A DNA stretch of 64,000 nucleotides, from assembly GCF_902143375.2 (NCBI RefSeq), contig NZ_CABFVA020000065.1, forward strand, positions 62,001 through 126,000, in the 5' to 3' direction. Shown one piece after another: positions 18,112 through 27,885 of the stretch (its first letter is position 1; every line of letters begins with the position of its first letter). The stretch comes from Methylacidimicrobium tartarophylax (GTDB lineage: Bacteria; Verrucomicrobiota; Verrucomicrobiia; Methylacidiphilales; Methylacidiphilaceae). The notes under the pieces were generated by a model that saw nothing but the letters and a program-made list of their open reading frames with translations, was not told the origin of the DNA and did not search any database. The translations under genes were made by a program, and so were the position numbers.

Positions 18112-18293
18112 CCGCTATTTCACACAAGCTTTCTCCTACGGCTTGCAAAATGGGCTTGTCTGCTTCGTTGGACTTGGTTTTCCATCCTTGGCAGTATGTC
18201 CTCATACAGCTCCGGTGGAAAACCGGCGCCGCGCCTCGCATCCAAGCCCATTTGCGGCGCCTCGGCTACGAAATTGGTGAGAAATGGCGGCTG
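18109..18293 (+). repeat. palindromic TA-bounded repeat, copy D
   Basis: A 185-bp element beginning at the TAA stop of recJ. The ends are TAACCGCTATTTCACACAA and TTGGTGAGAAATGGCGGC, imperfect inverted repeats. The inner stem GGTTTTCCA/TGGAAAACC and the tip GTATG-TCCT-CATAC are intact, and AAATGGGCTTG pairs with CAAGCCCATTT over 11 bp apart from one mismatch in the left arm. The right boundary is TG instead of TA. The remaining 83 bp before mqnA show no clear signal. Confidence 0.9.
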
Positions 18294-18376
18294 AGGCCAG
18301 GATATGCGGGCTTGCGTAGCGGAACGATTGAACCAGAAGCGGTCGATCGGCTAGAAAGGCGGTGAGACCAACGCAA

Positions 18377-19108
18377 ATGAGTCCTTTTCGCATCGGCTGT
18401 GCCCCCTATCTCAATGCCAAGCCCCTGATCTACGGACTGGAGAAGCAGGCATTGTTCTTCCCGCCCGCGGAACTGCCCGAACGGCTTCGCTCGGGTGAGG
18501 TCGACGCGGCGCTTGCTCCATTGGGCGCCTCCTTGTCCGAAGAGTTTGCCCTAGTGGATGGTGTTGGAATCGTAGCGGATGGGCCGGTGAAAAGCGTCAT
18601 TCTTGCCCACGATGCGCCGCTTTCTGAAATTCGGAGCATTGCCATCGACCCCCATACGCGATCTTCCTTCCTGCTGCTTCGGGTGCTTTTAGAGAATTTT
18701 CTTGGTTTCCGTCCGAACTACGTTCCTTTTTCCGAGCGGAGCGCGTCACGGCTTTTGATCGGAGATCGGGCGCTCGCGTATCGAAAGGAAAATCCAAGGG
18801 TGACGCTCCTGGATCTGGGTGAAGCGTGGCGGGATCGGACGGAGCTTCCCTTCGTTTTCGCGGTTTGGACGGTCCGGCGGTCGGAAGCGAAGGGCAAGGA
18901 AATCGCAGCCCTCTTTCGGGAGGCGAAGAGGCTCGGTCTTGCGGCACGAGGGTCCATTGCCAAAGACAAAAGCGAGTGGGAGTACTTGACTCGCTATATC
19001 CGATACGAGGTGGGGGAGCGGGAGAAGGCGGGCGTGGCACGCTTTTGTGATGAACTGCGGGTCCTGGGGGAGAAAGCGGTCGTTGGAAAGGAGCTGTTGT
19101 GGATTTGA
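18377..19108 (+). CDS. mqnA: chorismate dehydratase MqnA (menaquinone, futalosine route)
   Basis: A 243-residue protein of the MqnA/MqnD fold, catalysing the first step of the futalosine pathway, chorismate to 3-(1-carboxyvinyl)-oxybenzoate. The N-terminal GCAPYLNAKPLIYGL block and SVILAHDAPLSEI fit MqnA. The ATG at 18377 is preferred over a GTG five codons upstream, although neither has a clear ribosome site. It overlaps mqnC by 10 bp. Menaquinone made here would supply the respiratory chain. Other futalosine genes (mqnB, mqnD, mqnE) are not in this window. Confidence 0.88.
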   Translation: MSPFRIGCAPYLNAKPLIYGLEKQALFFPPAELPERLRSGEVDAALAPLGASLSEEFALVDGVGIVADGPVKSVILAHDAPLSEIRSIAIDPHTRSSFLLLRVLLENFLGFRPNYVPFSERSASRLLIGDRALAYRKENPRVTLLDLGEAWRDRTELPFVFAVWTVRRSEAKGKEIAALFREAKRLGLAARGSIAKDKSEWEYLTRYIRYEVGEREKAGVARFCDELRVLGEKAVVGKELLWI

Positions 19109-20196
19109 GCAACGGAAACGGCGTGAAGAGAGCTGAGGCAAAGGTTCTGGCCGGGGAGAGGATCTCGCCCGAAGAGGCGCGTGCCCTCTACTCTCTTCCT
19201 CTGCCGGAGCTTGGGATCTTAGCCGATGTGCGGCGTAGGGGAAAAAAGAAGGCTGCCTACGAAGGGGCCGGCGAGAGGATCGTCACCTACATCGTCGATC
19301 GGAATATCAACTACACCAACGTCTGCAACGTCGGGTGCAAGTTCTGCGCCTTCTACCGGCGAAAGAGGGATCCGGACCACTACGTCCTCAGTCCGGAGAA
19401 GATCAGCGAGAAGGTCGCCGAGCTGGAAGCCATTGGCGGAACCCAGATCCTCATGCAAGGCGGACACCATCCGGACCTGGGCATCGACTACTACTTGGAA
19501 CTTCTCCAGTATCTGAAAGAGAAGCATCCGGGCATCAACATCCATGGGTTTTCTCCGCCGGAGTTCATTCATTTCTCCCAAACCTTCGAAATGCCGCTTG
19601 AAGAAGTGCTGCGCCGGTTTCGAGACGCCGGCTTGGGCTCGGTGCCTGGAGGGGGCGCCGAAATCCTGGTCGACGAGGTCCGCAAGCGCATCGCGGCGCG
19701 GAAATGCACGGCCGACCAGTGGCTCGAAGTGATGCGGACCGCGCATCGGTTGGGGTTGCGATCGAGCGCCACCATGATGTTCGGGCATGTCGAAAGTCTT
19801 GCGGACCGGATCGAGCATCTCCGTCGTCTTCGCGAGCTTCAGGATGAGACCGGCGGCTTCACCGCTTTCATCTGCTGGACCTTTCAGCCCGAGAATACGG
19901 CACTTCCCGCTCGAAAGCTCGGACCCTCCGAATATCTGCGCATGCAGGCCCTCTCACGGATCTTTCTCGACAACGTCGAGAATATCCAGGCTTCGTGGGT
20001 GACCCAGGGCCCGGAAATCGGACAGGTGGCTTTACGATTTGGAGCCAATGACTTCGGAAGCGTCATGATGGAGGAGAATGTCGTCTCGGCGGCGGGTACG
20101 ACCTTTCGCATGACCGAGAAGGAGATCGAAAGCTTCATCCGGGAGGCGGGATTCGAACCGAGGCGTCGGAACAACTGGTATGGTCTTTTGTCATGA
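19099..20196 (+). CDS. mqnC: cyclic dehypoxanthinyl futalosine synthase MqnC
   Basis: A 365-residue radical SAM enzyme that cyclises dehypoxanthine futalosine. The cluster motif CNVGCKFC lies near residue 75, preceded by the typical INYTNVCNVGC and followed by FYRRKRDPDHYVLS. GGHHPDLGIDYY and the PENTAL region near 270 are further family hallmarks. The GTG start has an AAAGGAG site inside the end of mqnA. A very close homolog, MqnE, shares the fold, but the length and these motifs favour MqnC. Confidence 0.92.
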   Translation: MDLSNGNGVKRAEAKVLAGERISPEEARALYSLPLPELGILADVRRRGKKKAAYEGAGERIVTYIVDRNINYTNVCNVGCKFCAFYRRKRDPDHYVLSPEKISEKVAELEAIGGTQILMQGGHHPDLGIDYYLELLQYLKEKHPGINIHGFSPPEFIHFSQTFEMPLEEVLRRFRDAGLGSVPGGGAEILVDEVRKRIAARKCTADQWLEVMRTAHRLGLRSSATMMFGHVESLADRIEHLRRLRELQDETGGFTAFICWTFQPENTALPARKLGPSEYLRMQALSRIFLDNVENIQASWVTQGPEIGQVALRFGANDFGSVMMEENVVSAAGTTFRMTEKEIESFIREAGFEPRRRNNWYGLLS

Positions 20197-20202
20197 AGGG
20201 AC

Positions 20203-20245
20203 CATTTTGCAAGCCGTGGGAGAAAGCTTGTGAGAAATGGCGGTT
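20203..20245 (-). repeat. fragment of the palindromic repeat upstream of carB
   Basis: This stretch matches the last ~43 bp of copy E (GCAAGCCG, GGAGAAAGCTTGTGAG, AAATGGCGGTTA) with a TA boundary. The other half of the element is absent. It ends five bases before the carB start codon, so most of the short mqnC-carB spacer is element-derived. Confidence 0.75.
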
Positions 20246-20250
20246 AGACT

Positions 20251-23200
20251 ATGCCCAGGCGGGATGATCTCCATTCGGTTTTGCTGATCGGCAGCGGACC
20301 GATCGTGATCGGTCAGGCCTGCGAATTTGACTATTCCGGGGTGCAGGCCTGCAAAGCCCTCAAGGAGGAGGGTTATCGCGTTATCCTCCTGAATAGCAAT
20401 CCGGCGACCATCATGACCGATCCGGAGTTTTCGGATCGCACCTATTTGGAGCCGATCTCGGTCGAGGTTCTGGCAAAGATCCTTGAGAGGGAGAGGCCCG
20501 ACGCACTTCTTCCCACCCTGGGAGGGCAGACCGCGCTCAATGTGGCCACGGCAGCGGCCGACGCGGGCCTTTTAGAGCGCTACGGCGTTCGGATGATTGG
20601 TGCCCAGCCCGAGGCCATCAAGAAAGCCGAGAATCGACAGCTCTTCAAAGAGGCGATGCTGCGAATCGGGCTAAGCGTTCCCAATTCGGGAACGGCGCGG
20701 AGCGCCGAGGGGGCCCGGAGCATTGCCGAGGCGATCGGACGGTTTCCGTTGATCATCCGGCCCGCATTTACCCTTGGCGGCATGGGAGGAGGGATCGCCT
20801 ACAACCGCGAGGAGTTCGAGCGGATTGTGACGGGAGGCTTGGCGACCTCCCCCATCGGAGAAGTTCTCATCGAAGAGTGCCTGCTCGGCTGGAAAGAGTT
20901 CGAAATCGAGGTCATGCGCGACCGGGCGGACAACTGTGTCGTCATCTGCTCGATCGAGAATTTCGATCCCATGGGGGTGCATACCGGAGACAGCATCACC
21001 GTCGCGCCGATCCAGACGCTTTCCGATCGGGAGGTTCAGAGGATGCGCGATGCGGCATTCGCCGTGATCCGGGAGATCGGTGTCGACACGGGCGGGTCGA
21101 ACATTCAATTTGCGGTCGATCCGAAGACCGGGCGGCAGCTTGTTATCGAAATGAATCCCCGGGTCTCCCGCTCTTCAGCGCTTGCCTCGAAGGCGACGGG
21201 CTATCCGATCGCCAAGATCGCCGCAAAGCTGGCGATCGGGTACACCCTGGATGAGCTGCGCAACGACATTACCCAGGTGACCCCGGCGAGTTTCGAGCCG
21301 ACGATCGACTACGTCGTGACGAAGCTGCCGCGCTTCACCTTCGAAAAGTTTTCGGCTTCCGATCCGACGCTGACCTCCTCGATGAAGAGCGTCGGCGAGG
21401 CGATGGCGATGGGGAGGACCTTCCAGGAGTCGCTCCAGAAGGGGCTTCGCTCTCTGGAGGTGGGAGCCTGGGGCTTGGGAGCGGGAGGTGCGGAGTCCGA
21501 TTCCGACCCATCGATGGAGACGATTCGTCACTATCTGGTCACTCCTCGGGCGGAACGGATCTTCTATATCCGCCACGCCTTCCGGGCGGGGATGAAGCTT
21601 GAGGAGATTGCCGAGCTCTCGGGTATCGACCCCTGGTTTCTCGAGCAGATTCGAGATCTGACCGAAGAGGAGGAGAGGCTTTCGCAGGCACCGAAAGACT
21701 TGAGGGCGCTCGCACGGGCCAAACGAAAAGGATTTTCGGACCGGCAGTTGGCCCACCTCTGGCGGCTCTCGGAAGAAGAGGTCCGCTCCCTGCGGAGCGA
21801 GCGGAATCTTCGTCCCTCCTACCGGCTTGTGGACACTTGCGCCGGGGAATTCACGGCCTATACCCCTTATTACTATTCCAGCTACGAGGACGGATGCCGG
21901 GAACTGCCGCCGCTCGGCGAAAAGAAGCGGATTCTGGTTCTCGGCGGCGGTCCGAATCGAATCGGGCAAGGAATCGAGTTCGACTACTGCTGCGTCCACG
22001 CGGCGATCGCTCTGCGGGAGATGGGAATGGAGGCGATCATGGTCAACTCCAATCCGGAGACCGTCTCTACCGACTATGATTGCAGCGATCTGCTCTTCTT
22101 CGAGCCGCTCACGCAGGAGGACGTGCTCAATGTGTACGAGGCGACTCAAGCCTCCGGGGCCATCGTCCAATTCGGCGGACAGACGCCGCTCAACCTTGCT
22201 GCCTCCTTGGAGCGTGCGGGAGTGAGCATCCTGGGGACGACCGTGCGCTCGATCGAGCGGGCGGAGGATCGGGAGCTCTTCACCGATCTGGTGGCCAAGC
22301 TCGGTTTGCGTCAGCCGCTGAGCGTGACCGCGCGGAGCGAGGAAGAGGCAGCGGCCGGGGCGGCTAAGATCGGCTATCCGATCCTCGTCCGACCGTCCTT
22401 TGTCCTCGGAGGAAGGGCGATGCAGATCGTCTATACAGAAGAGGACTTGCGACGTTACGTCCGGGAGGCGCTGCTCGTCTCTCCGGAGAGGCCAATCCTG
22501 ATCGATCGGTTTCTGGAAGACGCGACGGAAGTAGACGTCGACTGCCTTTGCGATGGGCGGGCCGTCGTCGTGGGCGCGATCATGGAGCACATCGAGCAGG
22601 CCGGGGTCCATTCCGGCGACAGCGCTTGCGTGATCCCCGCTCCCACCCTCTCGGACGCCATTCAGAAAGAGATCCGGGAAGCGGTCCGAGCCTTGGCGCT
22701 GGAACTCGAGGTCAAGGGGCTGATGAACGTTCAATTTGCGGTTAAGGGCGACGGGCTCTACGTCCTGGAGGTCAACCCCCGGGCTTCCCGGACGGTTCCC
22801 TTCGTCAGCAAAGCCGTCGGCGTCCCGCTGGCGAAGATCGCAGCGAAGGTGATGGCTGGGAAGACGTTGGCCGAACTTGGGTTTACGCGGGAAGTCATCC
22901 CGAGCTATTATTGCGTCAAGGAGGCGGTCTTCCCTTTCCGTCGATTCCCTGGTGTCGATATCCTCCTGGGCCCCGAGATGAAGTCGACGGGCGAGGTGAT
23001 GGGGATCGACGAGGATCTGGGTCTGGCCTACGCCAAGACGCAGACGGCCGCCTCGCCGAGCCTCCCGCTCCGGGGCAACGTCTTTCTGAGCGTTCGAGAT
23101 CAGGATAAGCAAGAGGGGGCCCGGATCGCCCGCGTCCTTCAGGAACTTGGTTTTACCCTCTACAGCACGGCGGGAACCGGCCGAGCGCTTGCCGAAGCGG

Positions 23201-23484
23201 GCGTCCCTTGTCATCGCCTGCACAAGCTCTCGGAAGGGCGCCCCAATATCCTGGATATGCTCAAGAACGAGGAGATCGCGCTCGTGATCAACTGCCCCGG
23301 AGGACGAACCGCGCGGCAGGATGAGATCCAGATTCGAACGACGGCTCTCTACGCCGGAGTCCCCGTCATGACGACGATGGCGGCTGCCTGGGCGACGGTG
23401 CAAGCAATCCGCTCCCTGCAGCATAAGGAATTCCGGGTCAAGGCGCTGCAAGAGCATCACGCGACTTTGGCATCGATCGAATAG
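20251..23484 (+). CDS. carB: carbamoyl-phosphate synthase large subunit
   Basis: A 1077-residue enzyme making carbamoyl phosphate from bicarbonate, ammonia (delivered by CarA) and two ATP, for arginine and pyrimidine synthesis. It has the duplicated ATP-grasp architecture: first half with [16 protein letters not shown] and [20 protein letters not shown], second half with [17 protein letters not shown] and [18 protein letters not shown], then a C-terminal MGS-like allosteric domain (about 940-1077). The length is standard. carA is not in the window. The start codon directly follows a repeat fragment, and no ribosome site is evident. Confidence 0.97.
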   Translation: MPRRDDLHSVLLIGSGPIVIGQACEFDYSGVQACKALKEEGYRVILLNSNPATIMTDPEFSDRTYLEPISVEVLAKILERERPDALLPTLGGQTALNVATAAADAGLLERYGVRMIGAQPEAIKKAENRQLFKEAMLRIGLSVPNSGTARSAEGARSIAEAIGRFPLIIRPAFTLGGMGGGIAYNREEFERIVTGGLATSPIGEVLIEECLLGWKEFEIEVMRDRADNCVVICSIENFDPMGVHTGDSITVAPIQTLSDREVQRMRDAAFAVIREIGVDTGGSNIQFAVDPKTGRQLVIEMNPRVSRSSALASKATGYPIAKIAAKLAIGYTLDELRNDITQVTPASFEPTIDYVVTKLPRFTFEKFSASDPTLTSSMKSVGEAMAMGRTFQESLQKGLRSLEVGAWGLGAGGAESDSDPSMETIRHYLVTPRAERIFYIRHAFRAGMKLEEIAELSGIDPWFLEQIRDLTEEEERLSQAPKDLRALARAKRKGFSDRQLAHLWRLSEEEVRSLRSERNLRPSYRLVDTCAGEFTAYTPYYYSSYEDGCRELPPLGEKKRILVLGGGPNRIGQGIEFDYCCVHAAIALREMGMEAIMVNSNPETVSTDYDCSDLLFFEPLTQEDVLNVYEATQASGAIVQFGGQTPLNLAASLERAGVSILGTTVRSIERAEDRELFTDLVAKLGLRQPLSVTARSEEEAAAGAAKIGYPILVRPSFVLGGRAMQIVYTEEDLRRYVREALLVSPERPILIDRFLEDATEVDVDCLCDGRAVVVGAIMEHIEQAGVHSGDSACVIPAPTLSDAIQKEIREAVRALALELEVKGLMNVQFAVKGDGLYVLEVNPRASRTVPFVSKAVGVPLAKIAAKVMAGKTLAELGFTREVIPSYYCVKEAVFPFRRFPGVDILLGPEMKSTGEVMGIDEDLGLAYAKTQTAASPSLPLRGNVFLSVRDQDKQEGARIARVLQELGFTLYSTAGTGRALAEAGVPCHRLHKLSEGRPNILDMLKNEEIALVINCPGGRTARQDEIQIRTTALYAGVPVMTTMAAAWATVQAIRSLQHKEFRVKALQEHHATLASIE

Positions 23485-23503
23485 GAGCCGATCGGAGGGC
23501 ACC

Positions 23504-24694
23504 GTGGCACGCCGGATCCCGGGGATCTCTCTCTCGGCTCTCCTGATTGGCGGTTACCTGGCCCTCGGACTTTACGTGGTCCTTCGCGGGTGGGCCGTCG
23601 TCCCTCCTTCCCCCTTCCCGCGGATCGGTTACCTCTGTCTCGCGGCCGCTTGTGTTTTCGGCTATCCCGCGGCACGGCGCTGGCAGGAGAGGAACCCCTC
23701 CCCGGTCGCGGATTGGGCTGTCCTCCTCTCCTCCCTCTGGATCCCTTCGGTGCTCTATCTTTTTCTCGGAATCTCCGCTTGGGACCTGCTGCAGCTCCTA
23801 CCGGGTGCGGCAAAGCTGGAGGAAAGCCTCCTTCCTCCCTGGGCTCCTCCGGTGGGCTTGATCGCTCTGGTCGTGCTCCTGCTCCTCCGAGGGACCGTCA
23901 ACGCGCGCCGGATCTTGGTCCAAGAGCTCGACCTTTTCCTCGATTCGTCCCCGCCTCCTTCTTCGTTTCTCCCTGGTCTGACGATCGCCGTCGCCGCCGA
24001 CCTCCATATTACCGGAACCTTTGGCGCAAGGAGACTCGCCCGCATCGCCAAGGCAATCCGGTCGACCTCGCCCGATCTCGTCCTGCTATCCGGAGATCTG
24101 GTCGATGCTTCCGCGCCCGTGCTGGAGAAGGCTGGCGTGGGGCCGCTCTTCCGCTCTCTTTCCGCTCCCTTGGGGGTCTTTGCGTGTCTGGGAAACCACG
24201 AGTACTATAGCGGTGCCGATGGGGCGGTTGCCTTTCTGGGCGAAAACGGGATTACCGTTCTGCGCGACCGGTGCGTGGAGGTCGGGGGCGTCCTCCGAAT
24301 CGCCGGCAGGGATGATCGAGCCAAAATGGTGCTGGGCGACGGTCGTCCACGCGAGCCGCTTCGTCGGCTCCTGGAAAAGAGCAATCCGCGCCTACCACTC
24401 TTGGTCCTAGACCATCGCCCCTCTGCGCTGGACGAAGCAGCCGATTGCGGCGCCGATCTCCTCGTCTGCGGCCATACCCATAACGGCCAGTTTTGGCCCA
24501 TCAACCATATCGTCTCCCGGCTCTACCCGCTTGCCTACGGCTATGCGCGCCGGGGGAAGACCCACATCGTCGTCACTCGCGGCGCCGGCACCTGGGGTCC
24601 TCCGATCCGCATTGGGCAGTGCTCGGAAATCTTCCGAATCACCCTTCACCTTGCTTCCGGGTCCATTTCGCCGGCTGCAGAAGAACGCTTGTGA
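23504..24694 (+). CDS. membrane-anchored metallophosphoesterase
   Basis: A 396-residue protein with four N-terminal membrane helices (first ~130 residues) followed by a calcineurin-type phosphoesterase domain. Metal-binding motifs run in order: ADLHITG near residue 166, LSGDLVD near 197, CLGNHEYY near 228 and CGHTHNGQ near 325. It resembles YaeI/YkuE-type enzymes; the substrate is unknown, perhaps UDP-diacylglucosamine-like lipids or phosphodiesters. The GTG start has a GGAGGG site. The last ~11 residues (GSISPAAEERL) and the stop lie in a repeat fragment and overlap the convergent hisA by 49 bp. Confidence 0.85.
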   Translation: MARRIPGISLSALLIGGYLALGLYVVLRGWAVVPPSPFPRIGYLCLAAACVFGYPAARRWQERNPSPVADWAVLLSSLWIPSVLYLFLGISAWDLLQLLPGAAKLEESLLPPWAPPVGLIALVVLLLLRGTVNARRILVQELDLFLDSSPPPSSFLPGLTIAVAADLHITGTFGARRLARIAKAIRSTSPDLVLLSGDLVDASAPVLEKAGVGPLFRSLSAPLGVFACLGNHEYYSGADGAVAFLGENGITVLRDRCVEVGGVLRIAGRDDRAKMVLGDGRPREPLRRLLEKSNPRLPLLVLDHRPSALDEAADCGADLLVCGHTHNGQFWPINHIVSRLYPLAYGYARRGKTHIVVTRGAGTWGPPIRIGQCSEIFRITLHLASGSISPAAEERL

Positions 24695-25437
24695 GACAGG
24701 CGGCTAAAAGACCCTTCTCCGCCGACCTCCGCCCGCCCATCGTGGAAGGAGACCGTCTTTTCGTAGATCGCGCGACCGAGGACCGCGCCGTAGAGCCGCG
24801 GGATCCGCTCCAGCGAGCGTAGATCTTCGGGCTTGCCGATCCCTCCGGAGGCAAAGATCGGGAGCGGGACGGTTTGGACCAGCTCCCGGGTTCTCTCCAG
24901 GTCCGGACCGGAGAGCATCCCATCGACCGAGACATCGGTGTAGAGAAGGAAACCGGCTCCCTGAGTCTGGGCGTGCCGGGCGGCATCGATCAGCTTCTTC
25001 CCCGTACCCCGCTCCCAGCCGGCGATCCGGACCTCCCCGTTACGGGCATCGAGGGCGACGACGATCCGCTCTGGTCCAACACGGGCGGCGAGCTTGGGAA
25101 GGAATTCGGGCTCTTCCCATGCGCGCGTTCCTATGACGACCCGGGAGGCTCCGCGTGCGAGGGCTTCTTCCACGGCTTCTTCGGTGCGGAGGCCTCCGCC
25201 GAGCTGGATGGGAATCCGGACTCGCTTTGCGATCGCCTCGACCCAGGGCAGAGAGGAAGAGGCGCCGGAGAATGCTCCCTCCAGGTCGACGATGTGCAGG
25301 CCGTCCGCCCCTTCCCTCTCCCAATGGAGGGCTGCCGCCACCGGATCGTCTGAATAGACGGTGGCGGACTCCCGTTTTCCTTGCCGGAGACGCACAACTT
25401 TGCCTCCGAGCAGGTCGATGGCGGCGAATAGTTTCAT
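24646..25437 (-). CDS. hisA: ProFAR isomerase HisA
   Basis: A 263-residue TIM-barrel isomerase of histidine synthesis converting ProFAR to PRFAR. The N-terminal MKLFAAIDLLGGKVVRLRQG holds the first catalytic Asp; YTDVSVDGMLSGPD holds the second; SGGIGKPEDL and GAVLGRAIYE complete the phosphate site. The protein is about 17 residues longer than usual: the tail after about residue 246 reads into a repeat fragment. It overlaps hisH by 4 bp and was probably translated with it. Confidence 0.93.
   Translation of the reverse strand: MKLFAAIDLLGGKVVRLRQGKRESATVYSDDPVAAALHWEREGADGLHIVDLEGAFSGASSSLPWVEAIAKRVRIPIQLGGGLRTEEAVEEALARGASRVVIGTRAWEEPEFLPKLAARVGPERIVVALDARNGEVRIAGWERGTGKKLIDAARHAQTQGAGFLLYTDVSVDGMLSGPDLERTRELVQTVPLPIFASGGIGKPEDLRSLERIPRLYGAVLGRAIYEKTVSFHDGRAEVGGEGSFSRLSHKRSSAAGEMDPEAR
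24660..24706 (-). repeat. repeat fragment coding on both strands
   Basis: The reverse complement of this 47-bp stretch, beginning TAGCCGCCTGTCTCACAAGC, matches the left ends of copies A and C (CCTGTCTCA as in A, AAGCGTTCT and GCGAAATG as in C). It encodes the C-terminal residues of the phosphoesterase on the plus strand and residues SRLSHKRSSAAG of HisA on the minus strand. The rest of the element is missing. Confidence 0.75.
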
Positions 25438-26117
25438 GGAGCGGATCGAGTGGGTCTCTCGCGGCATGCGGCGACTTCCACGAAAGCCCGCAAGAGTTGC
25501 AACCCCACCCGCTGGCTCTTTTCCGGATGGAACTGGACCGCGAAGAGGGCGCCTCGGCAGACACCGCTGGCGAAGCGCACTCCGTATTCGGTTTCGAGCG
25601 CGATCCATTCCGGATCTTCGGGAACCGGAACGTAGCTGTGAACGAAGTAGACGAAATCGCCCGAGCGGATCTCCCGGGTGAACTCGCTCTGGCGGAGGAT
25701 CCGGATCGTGTTCCAGCCGATGTGGGGTACCTTGCCGACTTCCTCGGGGAAACGGACCGACTTGCCGGGAATGACTCCCAATCCAGCCACTCCCGGGCTT
25801 TCGGCGCTTCCTTCGAAGAGGAGCTGATAGCCCAGGCAGATGCCGAGGAAGGGCTTGCCGCTCGCGGCCCACTCCCGCAGCGGATCCCACAATCCGGTTT
25901 GCGCCAACTGGGCAGCACAGTCGCCGAAGGCCCCCACTCCGGGAAGTACGATGGCGGCCAGATCGGTCAGATCCTCGGGCTTCGTGACGCGCCGGGGAAC
26001 GGCGCCGACGAACGCGAGCGCCTTTTCTACGCTCCGGAGATTGCCCATGCCGTAATCGACGACGCCGAGAAGAGGTCGGGAGCCGGCGCTAGCAGGTTCA
26101 GGAGAAGGGGAGTCCAA
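25434..26117 (-). CDS. hisH: imidazole glycerol phosphate synthase glutaminase subunit HisH
   Basis: A 227-residue class I glutamine amidotransferase supplying ammonia to HisF. The N-terminal VVDYGMGNLRS, the nucleophile region GICLGYQLLFE (Cys near 100) and the C-terminal FAVQFHPEKSQ (His, Glu) complete the triad. The reading frame starts with TTG at 26117; the first ~16 residues are unconserved, so the exact start is uncertain. The gene is directly upstream of hisA with coupled translation. hisF is not in the window. The divergent dapF lies 59 bp away. Confidence 0.92.
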   Translation of the reverse strand: MDSPSPEPASAGSRPLLGVVDYGMGNLRSVEKALAFVGAVPRRVTKPEDLTDLAAIVLPGVGAFGDCAAQLAQTGLWDPLREWAASGKPFLGICLGYQLLFEGSAESPGVAGLGVIPGKSVRFPEEVGKVPHIGWNTIRILRQSEFTREIRSGDFVYFVHSYVPVPEDPEWIALETEYGVRFASGVCRGALFAVQFHPEKSQRVGLQLLRAFVEVAACRERPTRSAP

Positions 26118-26176
26118 CGTTTTTTGTGTAAATCGTTTGCAAAAGATCGGATTCGATCAAAACTTTGCAGTCACGA

Positions 26177-26995
26177 ATGAAGCTCCATTTTACGAAAATG
26201 ACCGGGGCCGGCAATGACTTTGTCCTCGTCGACAACCGGGATGGCCGCTTTCCGTTCCGCCCGGAAGAGATCGCGCGGCTCTGCGATCGTCACTTCGGCA
26301 TCGGTGCCGACGGGATGCTTGTCGCAGAAAAGGACGGGGCGGAAGACCGCATACGGATGCGTTATTATAACTCGGACGGCGGAGAGGCCTCGCTTTGCGG
26401 GAATGGCGCCCGCTGCTTCGCCCGTTTCCTGCAGTCTCTCTTGAAAGGGAAAGAGGGGGATCGGGTCTCTTTTTTAACCGGTGCTGGGCCCGTGGATGCA
26501 TGGTTTTCCGGAGAAGAAGTCTCGATCTCGATGCCCGATCCGGGCGCGGCGCGCCTCCGGCAGCTGGTTGCCACTCGGCATGGACCGCTGGAGGTGCATT
26601 GGATTCATACCGGAGTGCCTCACTTGGTAGTCTTCGTGCAGAGCGTCGAGGGGATTGACGTGGAGGAGCTGGGGCGAGAGTTGCGATGGCTGCCCGACTT
26701 CGCTCCCGAAGGAGCGAATGCCGATTTCGTCGAGCTCCTGGGCTCCGACCGGATCGCGGTACGGACCTACGAACGAGGAGTCGAGGCGGAGACACTTGCG
26801 TGTGGAACCGGGGTCACCGCTTCGGCTCTTGTGTCTCATCTGGTCAAGGGGCTGGTCTCCCCCGTCTCGGTTCTCGTCCGGAGCGGGGACTGCCTCGGCG
26901 TCCGATTCGAGCCCACGGGCGATGGATTTCGCGGGGTCAGACTCCAAGGTCCCGCGATCATGGTGTTCACGGGAGAGGTGGAGGTAAGAAAATGA
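26177..26995 (+). CDS. dapF: diaminopimelate epimerase
   Basis: A 272-residue enzyme converting LL- to meso-diaminopimelate for peptidoglycan and lysine. Both catalytic Cys are visible, in ASLCGNGARCFARF and ETLACGTGVTASAL. The start KLHFTKMTGAGNDFVLVDN is standard, so the ATG at 26177 is chosen over a TTG four codons upstream. It overlaps dapA by 4 bp in a dapF-dapA-dapB operon, which places three steps of the diaminopimelate route together. Confidence 0.96.
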   Translation: MKLHFTKMTGAGNDFVLVDNRDGRFPFRPEEIARLCDRHFGIGADGMLVAEKDGAEDRIRMRYYNSDGGEASLCGNGARCFARFLQSLLKGKEGDRVSFLTGAGPVDAWFSGEEVSISMPDPGAARLRQLVATRHGPLEVHWIHTGVPHLVVFVQSVEGIDVEELGRELRWLPDFAPEGANADFVELLGSDRIAVRTYERGVEAETLACGTGVTASALVSHLVKGLVSPVSVLVRSGDCLGVRFEPTGDGFRGVRLQGPAIMVFTGEVEVRK

Positions 26996-27870
26996 AGCTT
27001 TCAGGAGCATATACGGCACTGGTCACTCCGTTTCGCGGCGATGCCGTGGATGATGAGGCCTTAGAGCATCTGGTGAAGGAGCAAATCGAAGGGGGGATCG
27101 CCGGGTTGGTTCCCGTGGGAACGACGGGAGAATCGCCGACACTGACCCTGGAGGAGCATATTCGGGTCATTGCCAAAACGGTCGAGTTTGCGGCGGGAAG
27201 GGTGACGGTTTTGGCCGGCACAGGCTCCAACAGCACAGTCGAGGCGATTGAACTCACGCAGGCGGCGGAAAAGGCAGGAGCCGACGGAGCCCTTCTGGTC
27301 ACTCCCTATTATAACAAGCCGAGCCAAGCCGGGCTCTACGCCCATTTTTCCGCTATTGCCCGAAGTACGCGGCTGCCTCTGGTCCTCTACAGCATTCCTG
27401 GGCGGTGCGGTGTCGAGATCGCGGTCGAGACCGTGCTTGCTCTCTCGCAGGCGCACAAGACCATCATCGGCCTGAAGGAAGCGGGCGGTTCGGTCGATCG
27501 GCTCAGCCAGCTTCGTCAAGTGCTCCCTGAGGACTTTGCCCTTTTGAGCGGCGACGATTCGTTGACGTTGCCCTTTTTGAGCGTGGGTGCGGTCGGGGTA
27601 ATCAGCGTTGCCTCGAACCTCTTGCCCAAGGCGGTCGTCGGCTTGGTTCACGCCTTTCTGTCCGGCAACCTCCAGGAAGCCGAACGCCTTCATCGGCGCC
27701 TTTACCCGCTCTTCCGCGATCTTTTCGTGGAGACCAACCCGGTGCCGATCAAGACGGCTCTCTCGCTTCAAGGTTGGATGGCACCCGATGTCCGGTTGCC
27801 GCTGGTCCCCCTGCAGCCGAGCAACCGGGCTCGACTGGAGAAGACGCTCTCGCTCGTGGGAATGGAGTAG
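26992..27870 (+). CDS. dapA: 4-hydroxy-tetrahydrodipicolinate synthase
   Basis: A 292-residue TIM-barrel aldolase condensing pyruvate with aspartate semialdehyde. The active-site motifs GTTGESPTL, LYSIPGRCGVEI (Tyr) and IIGLKEAGGSVDRL (Schiff-base Lys near residue 162) are intact. The start ATG overlaps the dapF stop. dapB follows 15 bp later. Confidence 0.97.
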   Translation: MKLSGAYTALVTPFRGDAVDDEALEHLVKEQIEGGIAGLVPVGTTGESPTLTLEEHIRVIAKTVEFAAGRVTVLAGTGSNSTVEAIELTQAAEKAGADGALLVTPYYNKPSQAGLYAHFSAIARSTRLPLVLYSIPGRCGVEIAVETVLALSQAHKTIIGLKEAGGSVDRLSQLRQVLPEDFALLSGDDSLTLPFLSVGAVGVISVASNLLPKAVVGLVHAFLSGNLQEAERLHRRLYPLFRDLFVETNPVPIKTALSLQGWMAPDVRLPLVPLQPSNRARLEKTLSLVGME

Positions 27871-27885
27871 AAAAAAGGGGAAGGA

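Noticed and set aside
16211-18293. Repeat copies considered as part of a CRISPR array
   Set aside because: Units are ~184 bp, dispersed and palindromic, without spacers or cas genes.
21175-23502. A 775-residue open frame antisense to carB
   Set aside because: Composition is Arg/Asp/His-rich with no domain; it is a shadow of the GC-rich third-codon pattern of carB.
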